Source: JAWLHU01 sp049324875
Lineage (GTDB): Bacteria > Bacillota > Sulfobacillia > Symbiobacteriales > Symbiobacteriaceae
DNA length: 64,000 nt
Assembly (NCBI GenBank): GCA_049324875.1
Contig: JBMONC010000006.1
Location: forward strand, 1-64,000
Direction: 5' to 3'
In this document: piece by piece, positions 40,013 through 47,878 of the stretch
How positions within the stretch are numbered: the stretch's first letter is position 1
Layout: every line of letters starts with the position of its first letter
Position numbers and translations under genes: made by a program
The notes under the pieces: model-generated
Told to the model about the DNA's origin: nothing
The model's database searches: none
The model's input: only the letters and a program-made list of their open reading frames with translations

Positions 40013-41020
40013 CTAGCTCAACTCCAGCGGGTTGTGAAGCAGCTTCAGGAGCAGGTCGGCCGCTCCGTGCAGGTCCCGCAGGTTGACCATCTCGTTGGCG
40101 GTTCCCCGGTAGCGGACCGGCAGGTCGATCACCGCCGTGGGCACGCCCCGTCCTGCCGATGTGAGCAACTGCCCCTCGCTGCCGGTCTGGCTGATCTCCA
40201 CCTGCAGCGGGATCGCCTGCTCCTCGGCCACCGACTGCACCAGCGCAGCCAGGCCATGGTGGGCTACGTAGCCGGCATCCTTCAGCTTCAGTGCCGGGCC
40301 GCCGCCCAGCCTGCCCCCCAGCCGGGGGGCCTTGGGCACGTCGCCCGCCTGCCCGCCGTCCACCACCAGCGCCAGGTCCGGCTCCACCCCATGGGCGGCC
40401 AGACCCCCGAAGCGGACCGCACTCTCCCCGTGACAGGTGAAGGCGAAGGTCAGGTCATGCGCTGTCTCACCCAGGTGCTCGGCCACCTCCACCAGGACGG
40501 CGCACCCCGCCCGGTTGTCCAGCCCGGGCCCGACCACCAGATCCTCCAGCAGCTGCAGCTCCCCCACGAAGGCGCAGGCATCGCCCAGGGAGAGGTTCTC
40601 CAGCGCCTCCTCCCGGGAGGTGGCGCCGATATCACAGAAGAGCCGCTTGAAGTCGACCTCCCTGGCCTCCTCCAGGTACTCGGTCTGCAGGACCCCTACG
40701 AGGCCGCTCCCCCAGACCACCCGCTGGCCGATGGCATGGTGCGCCCTCAGCCCGCCCACCGGGGCCAGGTAGACCAGCCCCTTCTCGCTCACGTTGAGCG
40801 CCAGGGCGCCGGGGGTGTCCATGTGGGCGGTGAGCAGCACTCGCCGTCCCTCCCCCGTCCCCCTCCGGATGGCGAGCAGGTTGCCGAGCCGGTCCATCTT
40901 CACCTCGTCGACGAAGGGGGTGATCATCTCCGCCAGCGCCTCTGCCACCTTGCGCTCACGCCCGGAGGGCCCCCAGATAGCCGTCAGCTGCTGCAGCCGG
41001 TCCAACAACCTCGCACTCAT
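40013..41020 (-). CDS. M42-family peptidase paralogue, probably inactive
   Basis: A 335-residue protein of the M42 aminopeptidase fold. It retains the first metal pair (LTAHMDTPG and GPGLDNRAG) and a later Asp (LVVDGGQ). At the catalytic site, where active enzymes have QEEVGLRGA, it reads CHGESAVRFGG, so the catalytic first Glu is Gly. Near the end, where RYxHS carries the last metal His, it reads RYRGTAN, so the His is lost. A structural or regulatory partner role in a mixed tetrahedral complex is conceivable. Third of three M42 genes; overlaps the previous by 4 nt. Confidence 0.85.
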   Translation of the reverse strand: MSARLLDRLQQLTAIWGPSGRERKVAEALAEMITPFVDEVKMDRLGNLLAIRRGTGEGRRVLLTAHMDTPGALALNVSEKGLVYLAPVGGLRAHHAIGQRVVWGSGLVGVLQTEYLEEAREVDFKRLFCDIGATSREEALENLSLGDACAFVGELQLLEDLVVGPGLDNRAGCAVLVEVAEHLGETAHDLTFAFTCHGESAVRFGGLAAHGVEPDLALVVDGGQAGDVPKAPRLGGRLGGGPALKLKDAGYVAHHGLAALVQSVAEEQAIPLQVEISQTGSEGQLLTSAGRGVPTAVIDLPVRYRGTANEMVNLRDLHGAADLLLKLLHNPLELS

Positions 41021-42045
41021 GGACGGAAATCCCCTTTCCCGACACCTTCCAGGAACCGATCGATCAGCTTGATCGTCGCCTCCACATCTCCCAGGTCGCA
41101 GAGCGAGGCGGCGCTGTGGATGTACCGGCAGGGGACGCTGAGCGAGCAGGCCGGAATCCCGTCCCGCTGTACGGCGATACCCCCGGCATCGGTGCCCCCG
41201 GCGGCCACCCGCTTGTACTGCAGGGGCAGCCCCTGCTCCCGGGCGACCCGGGCCAGCGCCTCAAAGATCCGCTGATGCCCGGCGTTGGTCGCCTCGGCAG
41301 GGTAGAGCACCGGACCTTCGCCCATGTTGGCGCCGGTCTCCATGGGCTTGACCCCGGCCACGTTGGCCGAACTGGTGCCATCCACCGCGATGGCCAGATC
41401 AGGGTTCAGGTAGTAGGCGGCCACACGGGCGCCGCGCAGCCCCACCTCCTCCTGGACGGTGAAGGCCCCGTAGAGCGTCAGGCCGGGGTGGACCGGCCCC
41501 ATCAGCAGCCGGGCCACCACGTAGCAGCCGACCCGGTCGTCGAAGGCCTTCCCCTTCACCACCCGGTCGCTGAAGCGCTCAAAGGTGCAGGCGAAGTAGA
41601 CGGGCGAGCCCGGCTCCACCCCCAGCGCCTCCACCTCCGCCCGGCTCCGGCAGCCCAGGTCCACGTACATCTCGTCCAGCGGGATCACCCGGTCTCGCTC
41701 GGCGCCGCTGGTCAGGTGGAAGGCCTTCGCCCCGATCACCCCGGGGATCCGCTGACCGGTCACCCAGACCGCACGCCCCGGCAGCACCCGGTCATCCAGG
41801 CCGCCGATCTTCTTCAACAGCAGGAAGCCGTCCTCGGTGATCTCCCCCACCAGAAAACCGACCTCGTCCATGTGGGCATCCAGCATCACCCGGACCGGGC
41901 CCTGCCCCTTGCGGACGATCAGGTTGCCCATCACATCGGTCCACATCTCATCCACATGCTCTTTCAGCGCGTCCCGCAGGACCGCCCGGACCTGATCCTC
42001 CTGCCCGGGCACCCCGCAGGCGTTGGAGAGCCGCTCTAGTAGCAT
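41017..42045 (-). CDS. M42-family metallo-aminopeptidase
   Basis: A 342-residue cobalt/zinc aminopeptidase (TET-type, FrvX/YsdC-like). It has the full set of metal and catalytic residues: DAHMDEVGFL, GKAFDDRVGC, FTVQEEVGLRGA (catalytic Glu then metal Glu), AIAVDGTSS and CRYIHSAAS. It trims peptides from the N-terminus in the cytosol. Middle gene of a tandem of three, overlapping both neighbours, so one operon. Confidence 0.93.
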   Translation of the reverse strand: MLLERLSNACGVPGQEDQVRAVLRDALKEHVDEMWTDVMGNLIVRKGQGPVRVMLDAHMDEVGFLVGEITEDGFLLLKKIGGLDDRVLPGRAVWVTGQRIPGVIGAKAFHLTSGAERDRVIPLDEMYVDLGCRSRAEVEALGVEPGSPVYFACTFERFSDRVVKGKAFDDRVGCYVVARLLMGPVHPGLTLYGAFTVQEEVGLRGARVAAYYLNPDLAIAVDGTSSANVAGVKPMETGANMGEGPVLYPAEATNAGHQRIFEALARVAREQGLPLQYKRVAAGGTDAGGIAVQRDGIPACSLSVPCRYIHSAASLCDLGDVEATIKLIDRFLEGVGKGDFRP

Positions 42046-43160
42046 CGCACATCCTCCACAAAGGCCTGATCCACCCGGGCGACAACCTGGGCCAGCAGCC
42101 GTCCGGCCGCCCGGATGTCAGCGATCTCCACCAGCTCCACCGGGGTGTGCATGTACCGGATCGGGATGGAGAGGACGCCGGTGGCAACCCCGCCCCGCAC
42201 TACCTGCATACCCCAGGCGTCGGTGCCGGAGGAGGCGGGCATCACCTCCAGGCGGTAGCTGATCCCCGCCTGCTCCGCCGCCTCCCGCATCAGCTTCACC
42301 AGCTTGGGCGAGCAGTTGGGGCCCACCCCGATGGTCGGGCCCCCGCCCAGCGGGAAGGAGTCCTTCTCGCTCTCGGGGGACTGCCCGAAGGTGACGTCGA
42401 CGGCGATGGCGATGTCCGGCCGGATGGCGAAGGCCGCCGCGGTCGCCCCGGGCAGGCCGCCGAACTCCTCCCCCACCGTGCCGACCACGAAGAGGTCCGC
42501 CTGGTGCTTCACCTGGGCCAGCTCCTCCAGCGCCACCGCCAGGGCCGCGTTGCTGGCCCGGTTGTCCAGGTACCGGCTGGAGACCCGGCCGTTCTGCAGC
42601 ACCCGGAACTCGTAGCGGGGAAGCACCGGGTCGCCGACGGCGACCGAGGCCCGCAGTTCGTCATCGGACAGGCCGGTATCGATGTAGAGCTGCTCCACCT
42701 CCACCAGCTTCGACCGCTCCTCCGGCGCCGTCAGGTGAGGCGGCTTGGAACCGATGATCCCCGGCACGAGCCGCCTCCCGTGGACCTCCACCTCCTGGGC
42801 CATCAGCAGCCGCCGGTCCACCCCCCCGACCGTGGTGAACCGCAGGAACCCCCCGGGCTCGATGGCGGTCACCATCCCCCCGATGGAGTCGATATGGGCG
42901 GCTGCCATCACCCGGGGGGGGCCCGGGGGCCGTTCCCCCGGCCTGCCGCTCCAGCTTTCCGGGCCGGGGTACGGCAGGGAGCGGAGTTCGGAGGCGGAGT
43001 TCTGCCCCCGTTTCAGGCCTATGTAACTGCCGAGCCGGTCGAGCTGGGCCTCATCCACCAGGGGGGCCCACTCCCGCAGGAGGTACTCGGCAACCGCCCG
43101 CTCCCGCCCGGTGATGCTGCTGAGGCGGGTCAGTTCCGCCAGGTGTCGCATGAGATCCAA
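42036..43160 (-). CDS. M42-family metallo-aminopeptidase (long form)
   Basis: A 374-residue M42 peptidase with intact motifs: AAHIDSIGGMV, SSRYLDNRASNAAL, VGTVGEEFGGLPGA, IAVDVTF and IRYMHTPVE. An insert of about 25 residues, rich in Pro/Gly/Ser, precedes the first His (around residue 75), unlike its two neighbours. Start set at TTG 43160 (GAGGAG 10 nt upstream); longer frames lack a site. First gene of the M42 operon. Confidence 0.9.
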   Translation of the reverse strand: MDLMRHLAELTRLSSITGRERAVAEYLLREWAPLVDEAQLDRLGSYIGLKRGQNSASELRSLPYPGPESWSGRPGERPPGPPRVMAAAHIDSIGGMVTAIEPGGFLRFTTVGGVDRRLLMAQEVEVHGRRLVPGIIGSKPPHLTAPEERSKLVEVEQLYIDTGLSDDELRASVAVGDPVLPRYEFRVLQNGRVSSRYLDNRASNAALAVALEELAQVKHQADLFVVGTVGEEFGGLPGATAAAFAIRPDIAIAVDVTFGQSPESEKDSFPLGGGPTIGVGPNCSPKLVKLMREAAEQAGISYRLEVMPASSGTDAWGMQVVRGGVATGVLSIPIRYMHTPVELVEIADIRAAGRLLAQVVARVDQAFVEDVRCY

Positions 43161-43328
43161 CGCTGTGTCGCTCCTCTTCCAAACGTTAACTCCTTCAGAC
43201 TTCGTGAAGCGGCGGATCAAATCCTTGTGACTGGAAGCCGCCTCCATCGCGCTATCACGCTAATGGAACGAAGCGCTGGGGGTTGGCGATCCGTGGGATC
43301 TAGCCTAGTATGGCCACAACAGCAAAGA

Positions 43329-43360
43329 GCCCGCCGGGGTCAGGGTCGACCCGGGCGGGC
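43329..43360 (-). terminator. terminator of the M23 peptidase gene
   Basis: A 13-bp stem (43360-43348 with 43341-43329), then TCTTTGCTGTT on the minus strand. Confidence 0.75.
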
Positions 43361-43373
43361 GAAAAAGGCGTTC

Positions 43374-44300
43374 CTACGGGAGGCGGATCTTGTTCGCCTC
43401 CCAGTACTTCAGCAGGGAGTAGGGGTTGATCGCCCCGTTGGGGCCGTAGATGCCGAAGTGCAGGTGGTCGACGAACTTGCCCTCCGTCCGCTCCGGACCC
43501 TCGCCGGTGGAGCCGACGTAGCCCAGCAGCTGGCCGGTCTTCACCCGGGCGCCCTCCCAGAGCCCCGGGGCGTAGCGGTCGAGGTGAGCGTAGTAGAAGC
43601 GGTACTCGGGATGATCATCCAGCTGGATGGTCACCCGGTAGCCGCCGAGGGTGTTCCAGCCATAGCGGACCACGGTGCCGGAGGCAACCGCCACAATCGG
43701 GGTGCCCCTGGCGGCCAGGATGTCGGTCCCCTCGTGGGGGAACTGCCGCCCCTGCCAGTACCGGGAGTCGCCCATGGTGTCCACATAGGGCTGGTAGGCT
43801 GCGCCGGCCGGGAACGGGAAGACGTAGCCGGGCTTGGCCAGCACGTGGCTCGGCCGGGTGGGCGGCGTGGGCGCCGGGGCCGTGCTGCCGGTGTTGACGT
43901 AGAGGGTGTTGTTGCTGTAGGAGACCTTGGCGCCCAGGCGGGCGGCTGTCCACCAGGCGGGGACCATGGTCCTGCCCGAGCGCAGGTAGGGGGCAACCGG
44001 CGCCCAGACCTTGCTGCCGTTCTGGAACCCCAGGTGAGTGCCGATCCAGAGGGCCAGCTGGGACCCCTTATAGCTGATTGTGGCCATCTGCGCCGTGGAG
44101 TTCCAGTAGACGTTGCCGCCCATCGCCTCCACGAAGGGCCGGACCGAGACCATCAGCTGACCGGAGCGAAGCTCCGCCTGGGCGTCGGTCACGGTCCGCC
44201 CGTTGACCACGACGGAGTAGCCGGCAGCCAGTGCCGCCTGGGGAAGCAGGAGCAGAAGCAGGGCGAGGGCGAGCGGCGCCAACCGCTGTCTGAAGAACAT
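43374..44300 (-). CDS. secreted M23 (LytM) peptidase with copper-amine-oxidase-N domain
   Basis: A 308-residue exported protein. Signal peptide at residues 1-26 (ALALLLLLLPQAALAA). A copper-amine-oxidase-N-like module (about 27-135) reads VVVNGRTV...VSVRPFVEAMGGNVYWNSTAQMATI and probably binds the cell wall. A short Pro/Thr linker follows. The M23 domain has zinc ligands in HEGTDILAARGTPIVA and the HxH in DHLHFGIYG. It cleaves peptidoglycan cross-bridges. ATG 44300 with GGAGG 9 nt away. The 312 nt upstream (44301-44612) hold only a promoter region and a hairpin. Confidence 0.9.
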   Translation of the reverse strand: MFFRQRLAPLALALLLLLLPQAALAAGYSVVVNGRTVTDAQAELRSGQLMVSVRPFVEAMGGNVYWNSTAQMATISYKGSQLALWIGTHLGFQNGSKVWAPVAPYLRSGRTMVPAWWTAARLGAKVSYSNNTLYVNTGSTAPAPTPPTRPSHVLAKPGYVFPFPAGAAYQPYVDTMGDSRYWQGRQFPHEGTDILAARGTPIVAVASGTVVRYGWNTLGGYRVTIQLDDHPEYRFYYAHLDRYAPGLWEGARVKTGQLLGYVGSTGEGPERTEGKFVDHLHFGIYGPNGAINPYSLLKYWEANKIRLP

Positions 44301-44566
44301 CTTGTTCAACCTCCATAGCTTGATATGTTTTGGTGTTCGTTAGGTCATCCTCACCGGCATCATCCCTTGCTGTCGGCTGAAGGACCCGGGAAACGCTGCG
44401 CCTCACCACCCTCTGATTGGTTGTGAATTCCATCACGTACAGAATCTATGGGTACTGTAATTCGTTTGTGTTTGGATCAATCCTGCCGACTCCAGAAGAT
44501 TCCAGCCCTTCTTTTGCAACCGCCCAGCCATTTCGCTCGTCAGCGCGATGGGGGGCGGCAATGGAG

Positions 44567-44605
44567 GGGGACACCGCCCTGCCCCGTCAGCAGAACGGTG
44601 TCCCC
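44567..44605 (-). terminator. terminator of the lipoprotein gene
   Basis: A 10-bp stem (44605-44596 with 44576-44567) with a 19-nt loop, 8 nt past the stop of the lipoprotein gene. No T-tract. The rest of 44301-44612 shows no gene. Confidence 0.5.
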
Positions 44606-44612
44606 GTCAGAC

Positions 44613-45065
44613 CTAGCGGTCGGTGAGAATCATCCCTCGCAGCTCCATGACCTCCCCCTCAGGGCCGGTCAGGCGGGCCTTGAAGGCTGCATTGAGCGGG
44701 GCTTTCAGCCGAACGACGGCGCAGGGGTACTCCGCCCCCTCGCCGTCCGGAAGCAGGGCGGCCGCCACCCGCCAATCCTTGCCCATCCGGCGGATCTCCG
44801 CCACCCTGACCGCCAGCCCCGGCTCGCTGACCGGGCCCGCCATCAGCAGCAGATAGGTCTCGCCATCCTTCTGAAGGACAAAGAGGCCGGGGACGGTTCT
44901 GGTCTGCTCATAGTACTGCCGCAGCTCCGGCGGCGCCTCCTCCAGGGGGACCGGGGTGAAGTCGACCTCCGGGCGCTTCGACTGCTGATTGCCGGCGCAT
45001 CCCCCTGCCATCACGGCCATGAGAAGCAGGAGCGCCATCAGCCCGATCCATCTCCGTGCGTCCAT
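44613..45065 (-). CDS. small lipoprotein of unknown function
   Basis: A 150-residue lipoprotein: hydrophobic signal with lipobox AVMAGGC (Cys about residue 23), then a single compact beta domain (about 60-150). LFVLQKDGETYLLLMAGPVSEPGLAVRVAEIRRMG has the look of a PrcB/YobB-like protease-inhibitor fold. The ATG at 45065 lies 7 nt after GGAGG. No partner gene suggests its role. Confidence 0.65.
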   Translation of the reverse strand: MDARRWIGLMALLLLMAVMAGGCAGNQQSKRPEVDFTPVPLEEAPPELRQYYEQTRTVPGLFVLQKDGETYLLLMAGPVSEPGLAVRVAEIRRMGKDWRVAAALLPDGEGAEYPCAVVRLKAPLNAAFKARLTGPEGEVMELRGMILTDR

Positions 45066-45171
45066 CAGGCCACCTCCTCTCACCTACAGAGACGGAGGGG
45101 AGGCTCGGGGTGGGCGGACGGGCGCGATAAATCCCCCCGGGGTGAAAGGGGGGATCTCACGGCGCAGCCAG

Positions 45172-45978
45172 CTATGTGTTGGGCATGGCCCTCTCCCGGG
45201 CGATGTTGATCAGGGTGTCGCCGTCCCCTCCCTCGGTCGGATAGGTGGCGGTGCCGACCCGGACGTCGATGGAGAGCGAGACCCCTCCGGTCTGCTCGCC
45301 CATGATGGCCCGGGCGGTCTGCCAGACCCGGCTCTCCACCACCGAGGCGCCGATGGCGTCGGTGTCCGGCAGGAGGATCACCACCTGGTCATCGCCGAGC
45401 CGGACCAGGACGTCGGTCTCCCGCATGTGCCGGACCAGGCCCCGCATCAGGAGGGGGATGGCCTGCCCCTCCATCGAATCCACCACATGGACCAGCACCA
45501 GCGAGAAGTGGGAGCGGTTCCGCTCCGTCCGCTTCAACTCCCGGCGCAGGTAGTCCTCGATGGTCCAGGAGAGCAGCGCCCCCTCGCCCTGGGTGAGGAG
45601 CGTCACGTCGGAGAGGGTCTCGGTGACCCGCCGCAGGAGCATCTCACCGCCGAAGGGCTTGGTGACGATGGTGCTGACCCCGATGGAGACCATCTCGATC
45701 ACCTGTTCACGCGGGGGCTGGGGCGTGACGATCATCACCGGAATCTCCTTGAGAGCGGGGTCGAGCTTGAGGGAGCGGATGAACGGCATCCCCTCTTCCT
45801 CGGGGAACTTGAGTTCCGACATGATCAGCTTGACGCTGCCACGGGGAAGCTCCCGCAGCTGAGACAGCGCCTCACCTGGGGTGCTGACCTCCATGACACC
45901 ATGTCCCGCCGCCTCCAGAACGATGCGCATCCGCTTCCGATCCAGCAGTGACGGGTCTACAATGAGGATCTTGCCCAC
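45172..45978 (-). CDS. receiver-like domain plus degenerate GGDEF domain protein
   Basis: A 268-residue cytoplasmic signalling protein. Residues 1-118 form a CheY-like receiver (KILIVDPSLLDR, then LIMSELKFPEEEGM). The phosphoacceptor Asp is replaced by Glu (LIMSEL where LILSDL is usual), and one of the two acidic-pair residues is lost; the conserved Lys (IVTKPF) remains. Residues about 150-265 align with GGDEF domains, but the signature reads RLGDDQVVILLPDTD, so cyclase activity is unlikely. Start GTG 45978. It could be a locked-on or pseudo-receiver, or an adaptor. Confidence 0.8.
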   Translation of the reverse strand: MGKILIVDPSLLDRKRMRIVLEAAGHGVMEVSTPGEALSQLRELPRGSVKLIMSELKFPEEEGMPFIRSLKLDPALKEIPVMIVTPQPPREQVIEMVSIGVSTIVTKPFGGEMLLRRVTETLSDVTLLTQGEGALLSWTIEDYLRRELKRTERNRSHFSLVLVHVVDSMEGQAIPLLMRGLVRHMRETDVLVRLGDDQVVILLPDTDAIGASVVESRVWQTARAIMGEQTGGVSLSIDVRVGTATYPTEGGDGDTLINIARERAMPNT

Positions 45979-46162
45979 GGGTACACCCCCAGCCAGACTT
46001 CCGGTGGTTATCGTGGAGGGATTCAACGAGCCTCAGCGATGTTCCTTCCAGATATCGATAATACGGCGCTCGCCCGATCGCAAAAAAACCGACCGCCCTG
46101 CCCCGGAGCCCTTCTCCGTTGCACAAGCGGTCAATCCCACGTGGTGTATGGTGTTCTGTTCA

Positions 46163-46399
46163 TCAGGCGCCCACCCGGCTCAAGTACTGCTGGGAAAAGG
46201 CCTGCCGGAGGTAGCCCTCGGTCCGGGAGGCCGCCGCGCGGATCAGGGCGGAGTCAGCGTTGCGCATCTTGGTGACGATGCCGCTGATGACGCCGGGGGC
46301 ATCGAAGACGTTCTCCTCCTCCAGCTGGCGCAGACCCTGGAGCACGAACCGCCCTACCTCCGGGGACAGGTGACTGATCAGGAACTCCTTGCGACTCAT
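46163..46399 (-). CDS. small helical protein of unknown function (78 aa)
   Basis: A 78-residue soluble helical protein (MSRKEFLISHLSPEVGRFVLQGLRQLEEEN). AAAGGAGG lies upstream of ATG 46399. It is divergent from the small membrane protein gene, with an inverted repeat between them. No recognised family. Confidence 0.55.
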   Translation of the reverse strand: MSRKEFLISHLSPEVGRFVLQGLRQLEEENVFDAPGVISGIVTKMRNADSALIRAAASRTEGYLRQAFSQQYLSRVGA

Positions 46400-46504
46400 C
46401 CTCCAGACCTCCTTTGCGAACCAACCCTGTGGATCGGTCACTCTATCTTGACAGACGAATCAGTTCATGATAAAGTTCCCTGTCCGCTGGTTTTTTCCGA
46501 CGAA

Positions 46505-46527
46505 CTTTTGAAGGCACTTTTCAAAAG
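46505..46527. promoter_or_regulatory. operator-like inverted repeat between divergent genes
   Basis: CTTTTGAA-N7-TTCAAAAG, perfect 8-bp arms, between the divergent genes at 46163-46399 and 46564-46752. Confidence 0.4.
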
Positions 46528-46563
46528 CTCTTTCAGAACGCCGCGGAGCAGGGAGGAGCGCCA

Positions 46564-46752
46564 ATGCCATCCATCGTCTGGTGGATCGTCGGGGTTGTCT
46601 TCGTGGCACCGGTCCTGATTCTGGTTGGGCTCTTCCTCGCCAACCGGTTCGGCAAGGGGAACCCGGCCAGGGCGGTCAACGCCCTCTGGTTGGTGCTGCT
46701 GGTCATGCTGACCCTCTTCCTCGCCTTTGCGTTCTTTCAGGGGGCCGAGTAG
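46564..46752 (+). CDS. small two-helix membrane protein (62 aa)
   Basis: A 62-residue protein with two hydrophobic helices (about 5-25 and 40-57) separated by a basic loop (NRFGKGNPAR). GGAGG lies 7 nt before ATG 46564. No family recognised; 53 bp later the second repeat element begins. Confidence 0.55.
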   Translation: MPSIVWWIVGVVFVAPVLILVGLFLANRFGKGNPARAVNALWLVLLVMLTLFLAFAFFQGAE

Positions 46753-46805
46753 AGGGCGTGGTCCTGTATTTTCCACGGATTACACGGATTCCCCTGAAAG
46801 TGATG

Positions 46806-47062
46806 GCCACGGATTACACGGATTACACGGATAAAACAAATACCTTACAAAAATGCGGGTAGTGCTCTTTTCATTAGAGGTGCTGGTGCGAAGCACCGCA
46901 CCATGGTGGTTACACGGATAAAACAAATACATCACAACAATGTGGGGTGGTGCCCTTTTCATCCGGGGTGCTGGTGCATAAGCACCGCCGATGAAAATGG
47001 GTATGAACCCCATCATTATCATTTTTTATGTCTTCATCCGTGTAATCCGTGTAATCCGTGGC
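46806..47062. repeat. MITE-like inverted-repeat element, copy 2, with internal duplication
   Basis: The same 30-bp terminal repeats as the element at 38916-39114 (left 46806-46835 perfect; right 47033-47062 with one mismatch). The interior is longer. The unit beginning TTACACGGATAAAACAAATA occurs at 46823 and again at 46910 (87 bp apart), each followed by a GGTGCTGGTGC hairpin. A partial 9-mer run lies outside, at 46776-46790. Together they fill the gap 46753-47097. No ORF with coding character. Confidence 0.8.
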
Positions 47063-47097
47063 CGTCATTTTCGGCACCGCCCCCCACTCCCACATGT

Positions 47098-47364
47098 TCA
47101 TGAGACCACCCGTCCACCGCGGGGGGTCGTGTCGCCTCCCAGCCCGGGCTGAACCGTGACCGGGCTGACGGCGGTGACCGTCCCCAAGTCGATGAAGGTG
47201 ATCCTCTCACCCAGGACCAGCAGGTTTCCCACGACGGCGCCCACCTGCCCCTCCCAGGCGTGGCCGCCCTCTGTGGCCACCTGGACCCGAACCCCGACCA
47301 GGCGGCCCAGGAGTTCGGGGAGCGCCGCCGGGGTGGGGGCGCTGGGCTTCTTGGGCTCGGGCAT
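47098..47364 (-). CDS. DUF2642-like small protein A
   Basis: An 88-residue protein with a single small beta-barrel domain (LLGRLVGVRVQVATEGGHAWEGQVGAVVGNLLVLG...ITFIDLGTVTAV). It resembles DUF2642, an Sm-like fold found in spore-forming Firmicutes. A Pro-rich head precedes it. ATG 47364 with GGAGG upstream. Paralogue of the next gene; both are likely one transcript. Proposed spore or cell-surface role is inference. Confidence 0.65.
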   Translation of the reverse strand: MPEPKKPSAPTPAALPELLGRLVGVRVQVATEGGHAWEGQVGAVVGNLLVLGERITFIDLGTVTAVSPVTVQPGLGGDTTPRGGRVVS

Positions 47365-47444
47365 GGGCACCACCTCCTCCCTCACCGGCCGAGTACATGG
47401 CTGTGTATGGGAGAGGGGGAGCCTCTCCCACGAGATGGTCGGCC

Positions 47445-47711
47445 TTACGCCCCCGTGGTGACCGGCGGGACGCCATTGGCAGGCGGCACAGCCGGGACCA
47501 CGTCGATGGCGGTGATGTCGTTGATGTCGATATACCGGAGGGTCACCCCGCTCAGCACCAGGAGATTCCCCACGATCGCAGCCACCTGGCCGAGCCAGAT
47601 GTTCCCTCCCTCGGTCGCGACCTGGACCTGGAGACCCAGGAGGTTGCGCAGGGTCTGGGGCACGGTGGTGGGGACGGCGTCAACTCTGTCATGGTCACGC
47701 TCTTTGGACAT
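47445..47711 (-). CDS. DUF2642-like small protein B
   Basis: An 88-residue paralogue of the previous gene: LRNLLGLQVQVATEGGNIWLGQVAAIVGNLLVLSGVTLRYIDINDITAIDV. Ribosome site AGGAGG before ATG 47711. Upstream gene of the tandem pair, separated by 80 nt from its copy. Confidence 0.65.
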   Translation of the reverse strand: MSKERDHDRVDAVPTTVPQTLRNLLGLQVQVATEGGNIWLGQVAAIVGNLLVLSGVTLRYIDINDITAIDVVPAVPPANGVPPVTTGA

Positions 47712-47837
47712 CTCTCCGACCTCCTGTGGTGAAGATACTTGACGAGGCCCTCCCCGCGAGGGCCCTTTTGGATCTTATGTCAAACGCTCGCCGGTGGTGA
47801 CAGGGTTGCGGCGAATGGCCGGGAGGCGGGCGTGAAA

Positions 47838-47868
47838 GGAGCCAGGGGAGAGCGCCTCCCCTGGCTCC
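47838..47868 (-). terminator. terminator of selB
   Basis: A 13-bp stem (47868-47856 with 47850-47838), then TTTCACG on the minus strand. Confidence 0.75.
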
Positions 47869-47878
47869 GTCATCTCTG

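Noticed and set aside
44068..44436. Frame covering the leader of the M23 peptidase gene
   Set aside because: It runs into the peptidase gene in the wrong frame and has non-protein-like composition after the leader.
44310..44480. Leader of the M23 gene considered as a c-di-AMP (ydaO) or c-di-GMP riboswitch
   Set aside because: No conserved motif of either family could be found; only ordinary AT-richer promoter-like sequence.
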